Shown here one piece after another: positions 6,486-14,590 of a DNA stretch of 18,692 nt (the stretch's first letter is position 1; each line of letters starts with the position of its first letter). The translations under genes and the position numbers were made by a program. Source of the DNA: Thermohalobaculum sp964467005. Lineage in GTDB: Bacteria > Pseudomonadota > Alphaproteobacteria > Rhodobacterales > Rhodobacteraceae. Location of the stretch: assembly GCA_964467005.1 (NCBI GenBank), contig CAYXPI010000069.1, positions 1 through 18,692 on the forward strand. The letters are read 5' to 3'. Under the pieces are notes generated by a model. That model did not search any database. It saw nothing but the letters and a program-made list of their open reading frames with translations, and was not told the origin of the DNA.

Positions 6486-8174
6486 ATGTCCGCCGATCGC
6501 CAGAAGCGCCCGCCCTCCGCTCCGCCGCCCGCGCCGCCCGGCCTCGCTTTGCGGATGGGCCAGGTCGCCCGGCGCATCGCGCTCTCGCCCGATCTCACGC
6601 TCTGGCCCGTGGCGCTCGTGATCGGCGTTGCGGTGGGCTATGCGGTGATCGGCTTTCGCCTCGCGATCTCGGGGCTGCAGACGCTCTTCTACGGCGCCGA
6701 CGATCTCATGCTCCACTCGGTCGCCGCCGCGCTGCCCTGGTGGGTGGTGCTGTGCCTGCCCATCGCCGGTGGGCTCGCGGTGGGGATCCTTCTCGACCGG
6801 ACGACGCCCGACGCCAAGGCCCGCGGGGTGTCGGACGTGATCCGGGCCGCCGCCCTCCGCGGCGGGCGGGTGGAGCGGCGCCCGGGCCTCGCCGCCGCCG
6901 GGGCCGCGCTCATCACGCTCTCCACCGGCGGCTCCACGGGGCGCGAGGGCCCGGCCATCCACATCGGCGCGGTCATCGCCTCTTGGGTCTCGGACAAGCT
7001 GCGGACCAGCGCCGTCACGGGGCGCGACATCCTGGGCTGCGCGGCCGCCGCCGCCGTCTCGGCCAGCTTCAACGCGCCGCTCGCGGGCACGCTCTTCGCT
7101 CTCGAAGTGGTGCTGCGCCACTACGCGCTCCACGCCTTCGGGCCCATCGTGGTGGCCGGGGTGGCGGCGACGGTGGTGGGCCGCGTCCATCTCGGCGACG
7201 TCACGGAGTTCACGCTGCCGGGCCACACGGTGGAGTTCTACTGGGAGATGCCGGCCTTCGCGCTCCTCGGGCTTCTCTCGGGGCTCGTTGCCGTGGTGAT
7301 GATGCGGGCGATCTTTTTTGCCGAGGCGGTGGGCGATGCCGTGCAGCGCCGGCTCGAGATCCCCAACTGGCTGCGCCCGGCCTGCGCCGGCCTCCTCCTC
7401 GGGATGCTCGCCATGGCCGCGCCCCACATCATCGGGGTCGGCTACGAGACGACCTCCCGCGCGCTCACCGCGCAGATCCCGTTTTGGACCGCGGTGGCCT
7501 TCGCCATCATCAAGGTCGCCGCGGTGGCGATCACGCTCGCGGGGCGGATGGGCGGCGGGGTGTTCTCGCCCGCGCTCATGCTGGGGGCGCTCACCGGCTC
7601 GGCCTTCGGGGAGGTTGCGATCCAGATCTTCCCCGCCGTCTCGGGCTCTCAGGGGCTCTACGCGCTGGCGGGCATGGGCGCGGTGGCGGGGGCTGTGCTG
7701 GGCGCGCCGATCTCCTCCACCCTCATCGTCTTCGAGCTCACGGGCGACTGGCAGGCCGCCATCGCCGTGATGATCGCGGTGCCGCTCGCGAGCGTGGTGG
7801 CCGCCCGGCTCGGCATGCGCTCGTTCTTTCTCATGCAGCTCCAGCAGGCGGGGCTCCACCTCTCCGCGGGGCCACAGGGCTATCTCAAGCGCACGCTCAC
7901 GGTGGCCGATCTCATGCGCGTCCGCGGGGCGGAAAACGGCGCGTCCGACACCGCCTGCTGGGAGCTGCACGCGCAAGGTGTGTCGCTGCGAAAGACCGAC
8001 ACGCTCGAGCGCGCGCTGCCGATCTTCGAGCGGATGCGGGGGCCGTTCCTCCCCGTGGTGGCGCCCGGGCCCAAGGGGGGCGAGCCCGAGCTCATCGGCG
8101 CGCTCTTCCAGGCCGACGCGCTCCGCGCCTATGCCCGCTGCCTCGAGGACGAGCTCCGCGAAGAGCACAGTTAG
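6486..8174 (+). CDS. ClC-family chloride channel or chloride/proton antiporter with C-terminal CBS-like region
   Basis: This 562-residue inner-membrane protein has a hydrophobic core with many helices (about 36-450). Core motifs are clear: STGGSTGREGPAIHIG with the gating glutamate Glu154, SFNAPLAGTLFALEVVLRH, and GGGVFSPAL (356-364), the GxFxP chloride-selectivity loop. The position after the conserved Glu207 is Val208, where proton-coupled ClC antiporters usually have the internal glutamate (Glu203 of E. coli ClC). The tail (about 460-555), with LTVADLM and SLRKTDTLERALPIFERM, looks like a degenerate CBS regulatory domain. The first 25 residues are Pro rich and cytoplasmic. Likely roles are chloride or fluoride homeostasis or acid response; selectivity cannot be read from the sequence. 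The gene converges on tamB with only 5 bases between the stops. Confidence 0.92.
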   Translation: MSADRQKRPPSAPPPAPPGLALRMGQVARRIALSPDLTLWPVALVIGVAVGYAVIGFRLAISGLQTLFYGADDLMLHSVAAALPWWVVLCLPIAGGLAVGILLDRTTPDAKARGVSDVIRAAALRGGRVERRPGLAAAGAALITLSTGGSTGREGPAIHIGAVIASWVSDKLRTSAVTGRDILGCAAAAAVSASFNAPLAGTLFALEVVLRHYALHAFGPIVVAGVAATVVGRVHLGDVTEFTLPGHTVEFYWEMPAFALLGLLSGLVAVVMMRAIFFAEAVGDAVQRRLEIPNWLRPACAGLLLGMLAMAAPHIIGVGYETTSRALTAQIPFWTAVAFAIIKVAAVAITLAGRMGGGVFSPALMLGALTGSAFGEVAIQIFPAVSGSQGLYALAGMGAVAGAVLGAPISSTLIVFELTGDWQAAIAVMIAVPLASVVAARLGMRSFFLMQLQQAGLHLSAGPQGYLKRTLTVADLMRVRGAENGASDTACWELHAQGVSLRKTDTLERALPIFERMRGPFLPVVAPGPKGGEPELIGALFQADALRAYARCLEDELREEHS

Positions 8175-8179
8175 CGGGC

Positions 8180-11100
8180 TCAGAAATCCGTCTTCCAGCG
8201 CACGCCGACGGAGGCCGAGCCCTCCTGGTTGATCTCGCTGTCGACGACCACGCCCTCGAACACCTCGATCTCCACGGTCACCTTGCTCTCCGAGCCGTCG
8301 ACCGACTGGCTGGCGCCGACGAACACGTCGTCCGAGATGTTCTTGCCCACGCTCACATCCGCCCCGTCCTCCGTCGGGTCGACGCTCAGGAAGTCGAGCC
8401 CGACGGCGCCACGGACGGTGTCGACCACCCCGCCGGAGCCGTCGAGGAGGGTGGCGAGGCCCGAGGCGAGGCGCAGCGCCTGGGAGGCGGTGAGCGACTG
8501 CGAGGGCTTGCCAAACAGGAGCCGCGGCAGCACCTCGTCCTCCGGCAGGCCCTGACGGGAGTAGAAGCCGATTTCGGGGCTGTTCGCCGACCCCTCCACG
8601 CGGATGCCGCCCGTCACGTCGTTCGCATCCGCTTCGAGGCGCACATCGAGCCGCGGGTTGATCTCCGGCCCGCCGAGGAAGGTGACGAGGCCGGTCTCGA
8701 GATCGAACCGGGTGCCGATGAGGTCGAGATGCCCGCGCACACGCTCGACGCTGCCGGCGATCCGAGGGGCGGCGGCGGTGCCGGTGATGGCGAGACCGAT
8801 CCGCCACTCGCTGTTGAGCCCCCGGCCCCGGACGAAGATGTTCCCCGGGCCGCGCACGGCCACATCGAGGCCCACGGCGGCGCCGGCCGGCTCCGCCTCG
8901 GGCTCCTCCGGCGCGCCCTTGATCCGCACATCGCCGAGCGTGACGACCGAGGGCGGCGTGGCGTTCACCAGCCGGATCTCCGCGCGGTCGATCGTAACGG
9001 TGCCCGAGATGTCTGGTCCCGCGAGCGGCCCCTCGGCCGCAATGTCGAGGCTGACGGCGGCGGTCGCGTCGTCGCGACGGACGAGGACCGCGGAGCGCGC
9101 GCGCAGCTCGGCCGCCACGGTCTCGGCGGTGACCTCGGCCTCGGCCTCCACCCGGCCCGCGGCCCCGTCCCGCGCGGTGAGCTCGAGGCGGAGACGGTCC
9201 CGCGCGAGAATCTCGGAGCCGAGCGCCAGGTCCGTGAGGATGGTGCCGAGATCGAGGTTTTCGTAGCGCCCGTCGGCGAGGGAGACCTGGCCCGACAGCG
9301 CGGGCTCGGCGACCGGACCGTCGAGGCCGAGATCGAGGGCGAGCCGCCCGTCGAGCACATGGCCGGGGGCGGGGACGAGGGCCCAGAGTTCGCCGATGTC
9401 GCCGTCCCAGCTGATGTCGGCCGCGAGGTCTCCGCCGCGGGGAACCGTGGGCAGAAGCCCGCCCGAGGGCCGAAGGTCGACGCCGCCCTCCATGGAAAGC
9501 GGCTGAGCGAAGGGCCCGCTCAGTGCGGCCTCCAGCGTGGCGCGCCGGCCGTCCCATTGTCCGGCGGCGCCGAGGCCGAGCGCCGCGTCGGCCAGGGCCG
9601 AGGCGAAGCGGAGCTCGGAGACCTCGAGCGCGAGATCCCCGGTCGCGCGGCCTGGGCGTGTGTCGAGCGCAATGTCCGCAGCAAGCCGGCCGCCGGAGAT
9701 CGGCAGATCCGCGAGCCGTTCCGCGATGGCGAGGTTCCCGAGTTCGAGCCGAAACTCGGCGCTGAGGCCGTTCGGGTGGAGCGCCGCGTCGCCTCTGAGA
9801 CGCCCCTCCGGCAGCGAGAGGTCGAGGCCCGTAAGCTCGGTGCTCGCGCCGGCGCGGAGGGTGAGGGGGGCGGCGAGGGCGATCCGGTCCTCGCCAAGGG
9901 CCGCGTCGAGCCGGGTGATGCGCGCGAGCGGCGCGGGGGCGGCGGCGTCGATCGCCGCGTCGGCCTCGAGGGTGACGGGCTTGCCCATGGCCTCGCCCTC
10001 GGTCGCGAGCCGGGCCGTGAGGGCGTCGAGCGCGCCACGGAGCGTCGCCCGAAGGCCGGAGAGCTCCGAAGGGCCGGCGCGCAAGGGGCCTGTCGCGAGC
10101 GCGAGGTCGAGCCGCGGTTCGGTGAGGGGGGTGTCCGCCCTGAGGTCGAGGCGGAGGTCCTCCGCATTCGCCTCGCCGGCGGTGAGGCGGGGCGCGCGGA
10201 GCCGGGCGGTGACCTCTGGAAGGGCGCCCAGCGCCTCGGCCGCACGTGCCTCGAGCCGGGCGCTCGGGATGCGAATGCCGTCGCCCGTCACCCCCTCGAC
10301 GCTGAGATCGAGCACGGCGTCCGGGCCCTCCATCTCGGCGTCGAGCGCCAGCCGGACGAGGCGCAGGCCCTCGGCCTCCGCGTCCCGCGCCCTCAGCTGA
10401 GCCTCGGCGCCCGCGAGCGTCGCCACATCCGCGACGTCCGCCTCGAGCCGGCCCGAGCCGAGCCGTGCGCCGAAGCCCGCGATGTTGGCGAGCGCGAGGT
10501 CGAGCGTCGCGGCTTGCAGGCCCTCCGCGCCCGAGAGCGCGACCCGCCCGTCCACCTGGCCCGAGAGGGGGGCGCCGGCGAGTTCGGAGGCCGCGGCGAT
10601 ATCCGGAGCGTCGAGCCGGACTTCGCCGTCCGCAAGCCCCGTGTCGAGCCCATAGACGAGCGCCCCGGCGAGCTCGGCGCCGAGGGCGGTCGCCTCGATC
10701 CGGGAGAGGTCCAGCCGCTCTCCGGCCAGCGCGAGGTCGACATCCGCCGTGACCGGCCCCGCGGGCGATCCCGCGGCCCTCAGGCTCAGCCGGCCGTCGA
10801 TGCGCTCGCCGGCGGTAATGTTGTGCCGGAGCGCCACCTCCCCATAGCTCTCGCCCTCGAAGGCGAGATCCCTGAGCGCCGCCTCCCCCTCGAGCGCGAT
10901 CGCGGCAAAGGGCCCCTCGGCCCGGCCCGAGACTTGGGCACGCCCCGCGGCCTCCACGCCATAGGCGGCGGCGAGGGGGGCCAGATCCGGCGTGGTCAGC
11001 GCGTAGGCCAACCGCGCGGCCTCCGCCTCGAGATCCACCGCGCCCTCGGCCTCCACCGTGAGGGGGACCGCGGCGATGCGCAGCCCCTCCAGCGTGACCT

Positions 11101-12421
11101 CCGCGCCCTCATAGGCCCCGGTGGCCAGAATCTCCGCGGCGCCGAGGAGGTCGGGCCCCAGCCGGTCGATCCGCAGCCCCTCCGCCCCGCCCGAGAGAGA
11201 GAACCCGAGGCGCGCGCCCTGCCGGGTCACCTCCGCCGCGAGCCGGGCCGCGCCGACATCCGCGGGCGCCGTCGTCAGCCCCGCGAGGCGGAGCGCGCCG
11301 GTCGCCGCGAGATCCTCCAGCGTGCCAGCGACCCGGCCGTCGAAGCCGAACCCCTCGAAGTCGACGCCCTCGGCGAGTCCCGCGAGCGCCGACCGCCCGT
11401 CGAGCACGACCTCGAGATCCGCCCGGCCCGTGGCGCGGTCGTAGGCGCCGTCGGCGTCCAGCGTGAGGGCCGGCGAGACGAGGGCGGCGCGGCGGATGTC
11501 GATCACCCCCGCCGCGTCCTCCACCACGTCGATGTCGAGGCGCGCGGCCTCGCCCAGCACGGTCGCCACCGCCTCCGAGAGCGCGGGGCCCGGCGCCACC
11601 TCGAAGCCCGCGCGGATGGCGAGCGGCCCTTCGAGATCCACTGTCGCCGCGCCGCTGGCGGTGAACACGCGCTCGGTCTCGGCCGAGACCTCCATGCCCC
11701 ATTGGGTGAGCGGCCCGTCGGCCATGAGGCGCACCCGGCTGGCGCTGTCCTCCGGCAGGCCTGCGAGCTCGGCCACCAGGCCCCCCGCCGCCTCCTCGGC
11801 CTCGAGATTGGCGCGGAGTGTGTTGGCCGCGAAGTCCCGCTCGTAGTCGAGCGCGATGCGGCCTGCCACCGTGTCGGTTCGCGCAAGGGAGAGGGCCACG
11901 GCCTGGATCTCCCCCTCGTCCCGCGCCGAGCCCGTGGCGTCGAAGGCGAGGGACTGGGCGGCGATCACGCCCTCCGCGAGGAAGACGCGCGTAAGCTCGA
12001 GGCGCTCCACCCGCGTCGCGATGGGCGCGCGCGGCCAGTCGAAGGGCTCGCCGTCCTCCTCCGCGATGGCCGCGTCCTCCTTCACCTCCACCGAGCCCTG
12101 GGGACGGCGGAGGACGCGCACGCCCACGGCCGAGAGCCGGTTGATCTCGAGCTCGGCCGAGAGGATCCGCCGCGCGTTCCACTGGAGGCCCATGCGCTCG
12201 GCCTCGAACCACACGCCGTCCCGATCCGCGATCGTCACGCCCACGAGTTCGGTCACCCCGTCGCCCGGGCTCTCCACATCCTCCGCCGTGATGGTGAAAT
12301 CCTCGGTCGAGATCTGCTCGAGCGCGAACTGGATGAGCGAGTTCCGGATGTTGAAGAGGTCGATCGCGCCGGCCTCGGCGGGCAGGAGGACGAGGAGTAT
12401 GAGGAAAAGCGCGCGCCGCAT
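8180..12421 (-). CDS. tamB: Translocation and assembly module protein TamB
   Basis: This 1413-residue member of the TamB/DUF490 family (AsmA-like/bridge-like group) spans the periplasm as a long beta-taco and works with TamA in outer-membrane assembly and probably phospholipid transport. Residues 1-19 (MRRALFLILLVLLPAEAGA) look like a signal sequence with an AGA cleavage site. The body is a long series of short amphipathic beta-strands with Leu, Ala, Glu and Asp repeats (for example LDLALANIAGFGARLGSGRL), as expected. The C-terminal part carries the DUF490 hallmarks: the LFGKPSQSLTASQALRLASG segment, a later GKNISDDVFVGASQSVDG strand pair and a terminal Phe. The ATG overlaps the tamA stop by one base (TGATG), so the pair is translationally coupled. 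E. coli TamB has about 1260 residues, so this one is somewhat longer. Confidence 0.93.
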   Translation of the reverse strand: MRRALFLILLVLLPAEAGAIDLFNIRNSLIQFALEQISTEDFTITAEDVESPGDGVTELVGVTIADRDGVWFEAERMGLQWNARRILSAELEINRLSAVGVRVLRRPQGSVEVKEDAAIAEEDGEPFDWPRAPIATRVERLELTRVFLAEGVIAAQSLAFDATGSARDEGEIQAVALSLARTDTVAGRIALDYERDFAANTLRANLEAEEAAGGLVAELAGLPEDSASRVRLMADGPLTQWGMEVSAETERVFTASGAATVDLEGPLAIRAGFEVAPGPALSEAVATVLGEAARLDIDVVEDAAGVIDIRRAALVSPALTLDADGAYDRATGRADLEVVLDGRSALAGLAEGVDFEGFGFDGRVAGTLEDLAATGALRLAGLTTAPADVGAARLAAEVTRQGARLGFSLSGGAEGLRIDRLGPDLLGAAEILATGAYEGAEVTLEGLRIAAVPLTVEAEGAVDLEAEAARLAYALTTPDLAPLAAAYGVEAAGRAQVSGRAEGPFAAIALEGEAALRDLAFEGESYGEVALRHNITAGERIDGRLSLRAAGSPAGPVTADVDLALAGERLDLSRIEATALGAELAGALVYGLDTGLADGEVRLDAPDIAAASELAGAPLSGQVDGRVALSGAEGLQAATLDLALANIAGFGARLGSGRLEADVADVATLAGAEAQLRARDAEAEGLRLVRLALDAEMEGPDAVLDLSVEGVTGDGIRIPSARLEARAAEALGALPEVTARLRAPRLTAGEANAEDLRLDLRADTPLTEPRLDLALATGPLRAGPSELSGLRATLRGALDALTARLATEGEAMGKPVTLEADAAIDAAAPAPLARITRLDAALGEDRIALAAPLTLRAGASTELTGLDLSLPEGRLRGDAALHPNGLSAEFRLELGNLAIAERLADLPISGGRLAADIALDTRPGRATGDLALEVSELRFASALADAALGLGAAGQWDGRRATLEAALSGPFAQPLSMEGGVDLRPSGGLLPTVPRGGDLAADISWDGDIGELWALVPAPGHVLDGRLALDLGLDGPVAEPALSGQVSLADGRYENLDLGTILTDLALGSEILARDRLRLELTARDGAAGRVEAEAEVTAETVAAELRARSAVLVRRDDATAAVSLDIAAEGPLAGPDISGTVTIDRAEIRLVNATPPSVVTLGDVRIKGAPEEPEAEPAGAAVGLDVAVRGPGNIFVRGRGLNSEWRIGLAITGTAAAPRIAGSVERVRGHLDLIGTRFDLETGLVTFLGGPEINPRLDVRLEADANDVTGGIRVEGSANSPEIGFYSRQGLPEDEVLPRLLFGKPSQSLTASQALRLASGLATLLDGSGGVVDTVRGAVGLDFLSVDPTEDGADVSVGKNISDDVFVGASQSVDGSESKVTVEIEVFEGVVVDSEINQEGSASVGVRWKTDF

Positions 12422-14271
12422 CAGAAGGCCTGTCCGATCGAGAAATAGGCTTGGAAGCTGTCGTCCACCGAGCGGCCGTTTACCGGAAAGCCCACGTCGA
12501 GGCGCACGGGGCCGACCGGGGAATAGTAGCGGAGCCCGACGCCCGCCGCCACTTGAACCCGGTCCGAGAAGTCGAGCGCCGTCCCCTCGGACACCACGCC
12601 CGCATCCGTGAACACCACGCCGCCGAGATCGCCGAAGAGCTTGGCCCGGAGCTCGAGCCCCGCCTCCGCCACCGAAAGCCCTCCGGTGGGGTCGTTCTGG
12701 TCGTCGAGCGGGCCGATGAAGTCCTCCTCGTAGCCCCGGACCGAGCCGCCCCCGCCCGAGTAGAACCGCCGGGTGGCGGGCACGGAGGTGATGTTCTCCG
12801 CGATCGTGGCGCCGAGGCGCCCGCGTCCGGCGAGAACGAAGCGCGTGTCGCCCAGGATGTCGTGAAAGGCCGCGCCGCGGAGCTCTATGGTGAGGAACTG
12901 GGTCGCCTCGTCCTCGAACACACCGGCGAAGGGGGTGACCGAGAGCCTCAGCCGCTCGCCCCTCGTCGCGTCGAGCCGGTCGTCGGTGCTGTCATAAGCC
13001 GCGAAGAGCGGCAAGCCGGCGAGATAGGCCTCCTCGTCCCCCATGCCCTCGTCGATGAGGCTCGCCTCAAGCAGCCCGCCCGCGCCCACGCTCCAGCGCT
13101 CGGTCAGCTCCCGCCGAATGCCGAGGGTGAGCGTGGCGCCGAGTTCGTCGAACCGGTCCTCCTCGATGCGCCTCAGCTCGAGCCCGGCGGAGAGTTCCTG
13201 CCCGTCCCGGAGATATTGCGGCTTGGTCAGGGTCGCGTCGGCGATCTGCTCGTCCAGGCTCGCATCGACGGCGATCTCCAGCCGTTCGCCGGCGCCGAAG
13301 ATGTTCCGATGGGCAAAGCCCGCGCGGGCCGCCGGGCCGTCGTCGGTGCTGAAGCGAAGGCCGAGCGAGACGGTGCGAAAGGGCGCCTCCTCGAGCGTCA
13401 CGGCGATCGGCGCCGCGGGCCCTTCGGGCGGGGTCTCCGGCACCCGCACGATCACGCCGGCAAAAAGCCCGGTGGCGAACAGACGGGACTGATACGCCTC
13501 GAGGTCGTCGACATCCACCGGCTCTCCCGGCGACCAGGGCACGTAGCTCTCGATGAAGGCGGTGTCGACATTCGGCGCGCCCGAGATCTCCGTCGGGCCG
13601 AAGACCAGCCGGGGCCCGGCGGCGACGACGCTCTCGATCTCCAGCGTGTCGGCCTCGAGATCCGCCACCGCGTCGCGAGTGCGGAAGGCTGCGTAGGGCC
13701 GGCCTTCGCGCCGGAGCTTGGCAACCGCCGCGCCCTCGGCGGCAACGATCCCGGCGGCCACCGCCGGGCCGCCCACCGGTGAGCCGAGCGCCATGGGCTC
13801 CAGCGGGGGCGGCGGATCGCCGCCGGTGTCGATCACCAGAAAGTCGTGCCGCACCAAGGTGAGGCGCGGCCCCGGGCGGATGATCACGCGCGCCGTCGCG
13901 GGGCCCGGCTCCTCCGCGTCCTCGGCCGGCGGGACGATCTCCGTCTCCACCGCGCCCTCGTAGTAGCCTTGCGAGCGCAGGATGGTCTGCACCGTAGACA
14001 CGTCGCCCTGGGCGCGGCGGCGAAGAAAGGCGAGGCTCTGCGCGCCGTTCTCCTGCTCGCGCAGGAGCGCAATGGAGCTCTCGATGAGCCCCTGCATCGC
14101 CTCGTCCGGTGCGCCCTCGATCTCCACCTCGTACTCCACCCGGGTCTCCGCGGCCTCGAATTCGAGCGGGGCGAAGCCGTCGTCGCTTGCGCAGGCGCCG
14201 AGTAGGAGGAGGAGCGCCGCGATCCCCGCCGGGCGGGAGGCGGCGGCCGATCTGGGACGAGAGCGTGGCAT
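12421..14271 (-). CDS. tamA: Omp85-family outer membrane protein TamA with a lipobox
   Basis: This 616-residue BamA-like protein works with TamB in inserting outer-membrane proteins. After the signal sequence come POTRA domains (about 40-300; for example TVQTILRSQGYYEGAVETEI, then the region of EISGAPNVDTAFIESYVPW and LFATGLFAGVIVRVPE). A 16-stranded-type barrel follows to the C-terminal Phe. The barrel contains the Omp85 loop-6 motif VRGY (511-514) in RRFYSGGGGSVRGYEEDF. Oddly, the signal sequence ends in ALLLLLGACASDD, a lipobox with Cys27, so the mature protein may be lipidated. The start at 14271 has AGGAGG 3 bases upstream and removes 27 residues that precede the signal in the longer frame from 14352. 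It is the first gene of a tamAB operon. Confidence 0.93.
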   Translation of the reverse strand: MPRSRPRSAAASRPAGIAALLLLLGACASDDGFAPLEFEAAETRVEYEVEIEGAPDEAMQGLIESSIALLREQENGAQSLAFLRRRAQGDVSTVQTILRSQGYYEGAVETEIVPPAEDAEEPGPATARVIIRPGPRLTLVRHDFLVIDTGGDPPPPLEPMALGSPVGGPAVAAGIVAAEGAAVAKLRREGRPYAAFRTRDAVADLEADTLEIESVVAAGPRLVFGPTEISGAPNVDTAFIESYVPWSPGEPVDVDDLEAYQSRLFATGLFAGVIVRVPETPPEGPAAPIAVTLEEAPFRTVSLGLRFSTDDGPAARAGFAHRNIFGAGERLEIAVDASLDEQIADATLTKPQYLRDGQELSAGLELRRIEEDRFDELGATLTLGIRRELTERWSVGAGGLLEASLIDEGMGDEEAYLAGLPLFAAYDSTDDRLDATRGERLRLSVTPFAGVFEDEATQFLTIELRGAAFHDILGDTRFVLAGRGRLGATIAENITSVPATRRFYSGGGGSVRGYEEDFIGPLDDQNDPTGGLSVAEAGLELRAKLFGDLGGVVFTDAGVVSEGTALDFSDRVQVAAGVGLRYYSPVGPVRLDVGFPVNGRSVDDSFQAYFSIGQAF

Positions 14272-14274
14272 AGG

Positions 14275-14280
14275 CCTCCT
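14275..14280 (-). promoter_or_regulatory. Shine-Dalgarno site that sets the tamA start
   Basis: On the minus strand AGGAGG lies 3 bases before the ATG at 14271 (or GAGGA 5 bases before it). The spacing is tight but usable, and the resulting protein starts with a normal signal sequence (MPRSRPRS then a hydrophobic core). Confidence 0.45.
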
Positions 14281-14385
14281 CGAGCGGTGCTTCTGGAGGT
14301 CGCCCGGCTCGGGCACTCCTGTCAAGCCGGCGATGAGCGCCCCTTTCGTCATCCGGGACCTAAACGTAATGCAATAACATGCGTG

Positions 14386-14403
14386 GCGTCACAAATATTA
14401 CAT
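14386..14403 (+). promoter_or_regulatory. Possible Pho-box-like element
   Basis: The 18-mer GCGTCACAAATATTACAT matches the E. coli PhoB consensus at 12 of 18 positions, including the 11-base phasing of the two half-sites. It lies 187 bases before a gene for a 5'-nucleotidase/phosphatase-type protein, where phosphate control would make sense. The match is weak and found by eye. Confidence 0.2.
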
Positions 14404-14477
14404 ATATGTGTCGCACACTTGAGATCTGCGGGGCCTACCAGCCGGAGCGCGAGCGGTGTCGGCCAACCCGCGCTTTC

Positions 14478-14517
14478 CGGCGCGCGCAACCGGCGGGGCC
14501 GCAAATCCCGCGCGCCG
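14478..14517 (+). repeat. Leader hairpin upstream of the giant gene
   Basis: CGGCGCGCG (14478-14486) pairs perfectly with CGCGCGCCG (14509-14517) across a 22-base loop. A second small hairpin (14555-14569) lies ten bases before the GAGGA ribosome site. If the transcript starts in the AT-rich patch upstream, both lie in its 5' leader. In DNA of this GC content such stems also occur by chance. Confidence 0.3.
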
Positions 14518-14590
14518 CCGACCGAAGGTCCCGGCTGGGGATGTCGGGCGAAACGCGCTCTCGAAGCGCCAGACAAACGAGGACTGAGAG

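Larger units (their letters stand above)
14272..14590. other. Divergent intergenic region, tamA / giant surface protein
   Basis: These 319 bases have no gene of their own. They contain the most AT-rich patch of the window (about 14360-14425), where the promoters of both divergent operons most likely lie. It includes ACATATATGT (14400-14409), a 10-base palindrome, and a direct-repeat element resembling a Pho box (14386-14403). Nearer the giant gene are a 9-base-pair hairpin (14478-14486 with 14509-14517) and a 5-base-pair hairpin (14555-14559 with 14565-14569). No clean sigma-70 -35/-10 pair could be assigned on either strand. Confidence 0.5.

Noticed and set aside
4251..9557. 1768-codon minus-strand open frame
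   Set aside because: It crosses the FAD oxidase, thioesterase, ClC and part of tamB in a non-coding frame with Arg/Gly/Pro/His-rich sequence and no motifs.
6740..12448. 1902-codon plus-strand open frame across ClC and tamB
   Set aside because: It overlaps ClC in another frame and runs antisense to tamB, which has the DUF490 C-terminus and is coupled to tamA. Its composition is Arg/Gly/Ala low-complexity, typical of GC-bias shadows.
14272..14352. 27-residue upstream extension of tamA
   Set aside because: It would bury the signal sequence behind a polar segment and reaches into the AT-rich promoter patch; the ATG at 14271 has AGGAGG just upstream.
14400..14409. ACATATATGT palindrome as a specific operator
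   Set aside because: Ten bases of alternating AT-rich palindrome are not specific; no regulator with this site could be named. It is noted only as part of the intergenic region.
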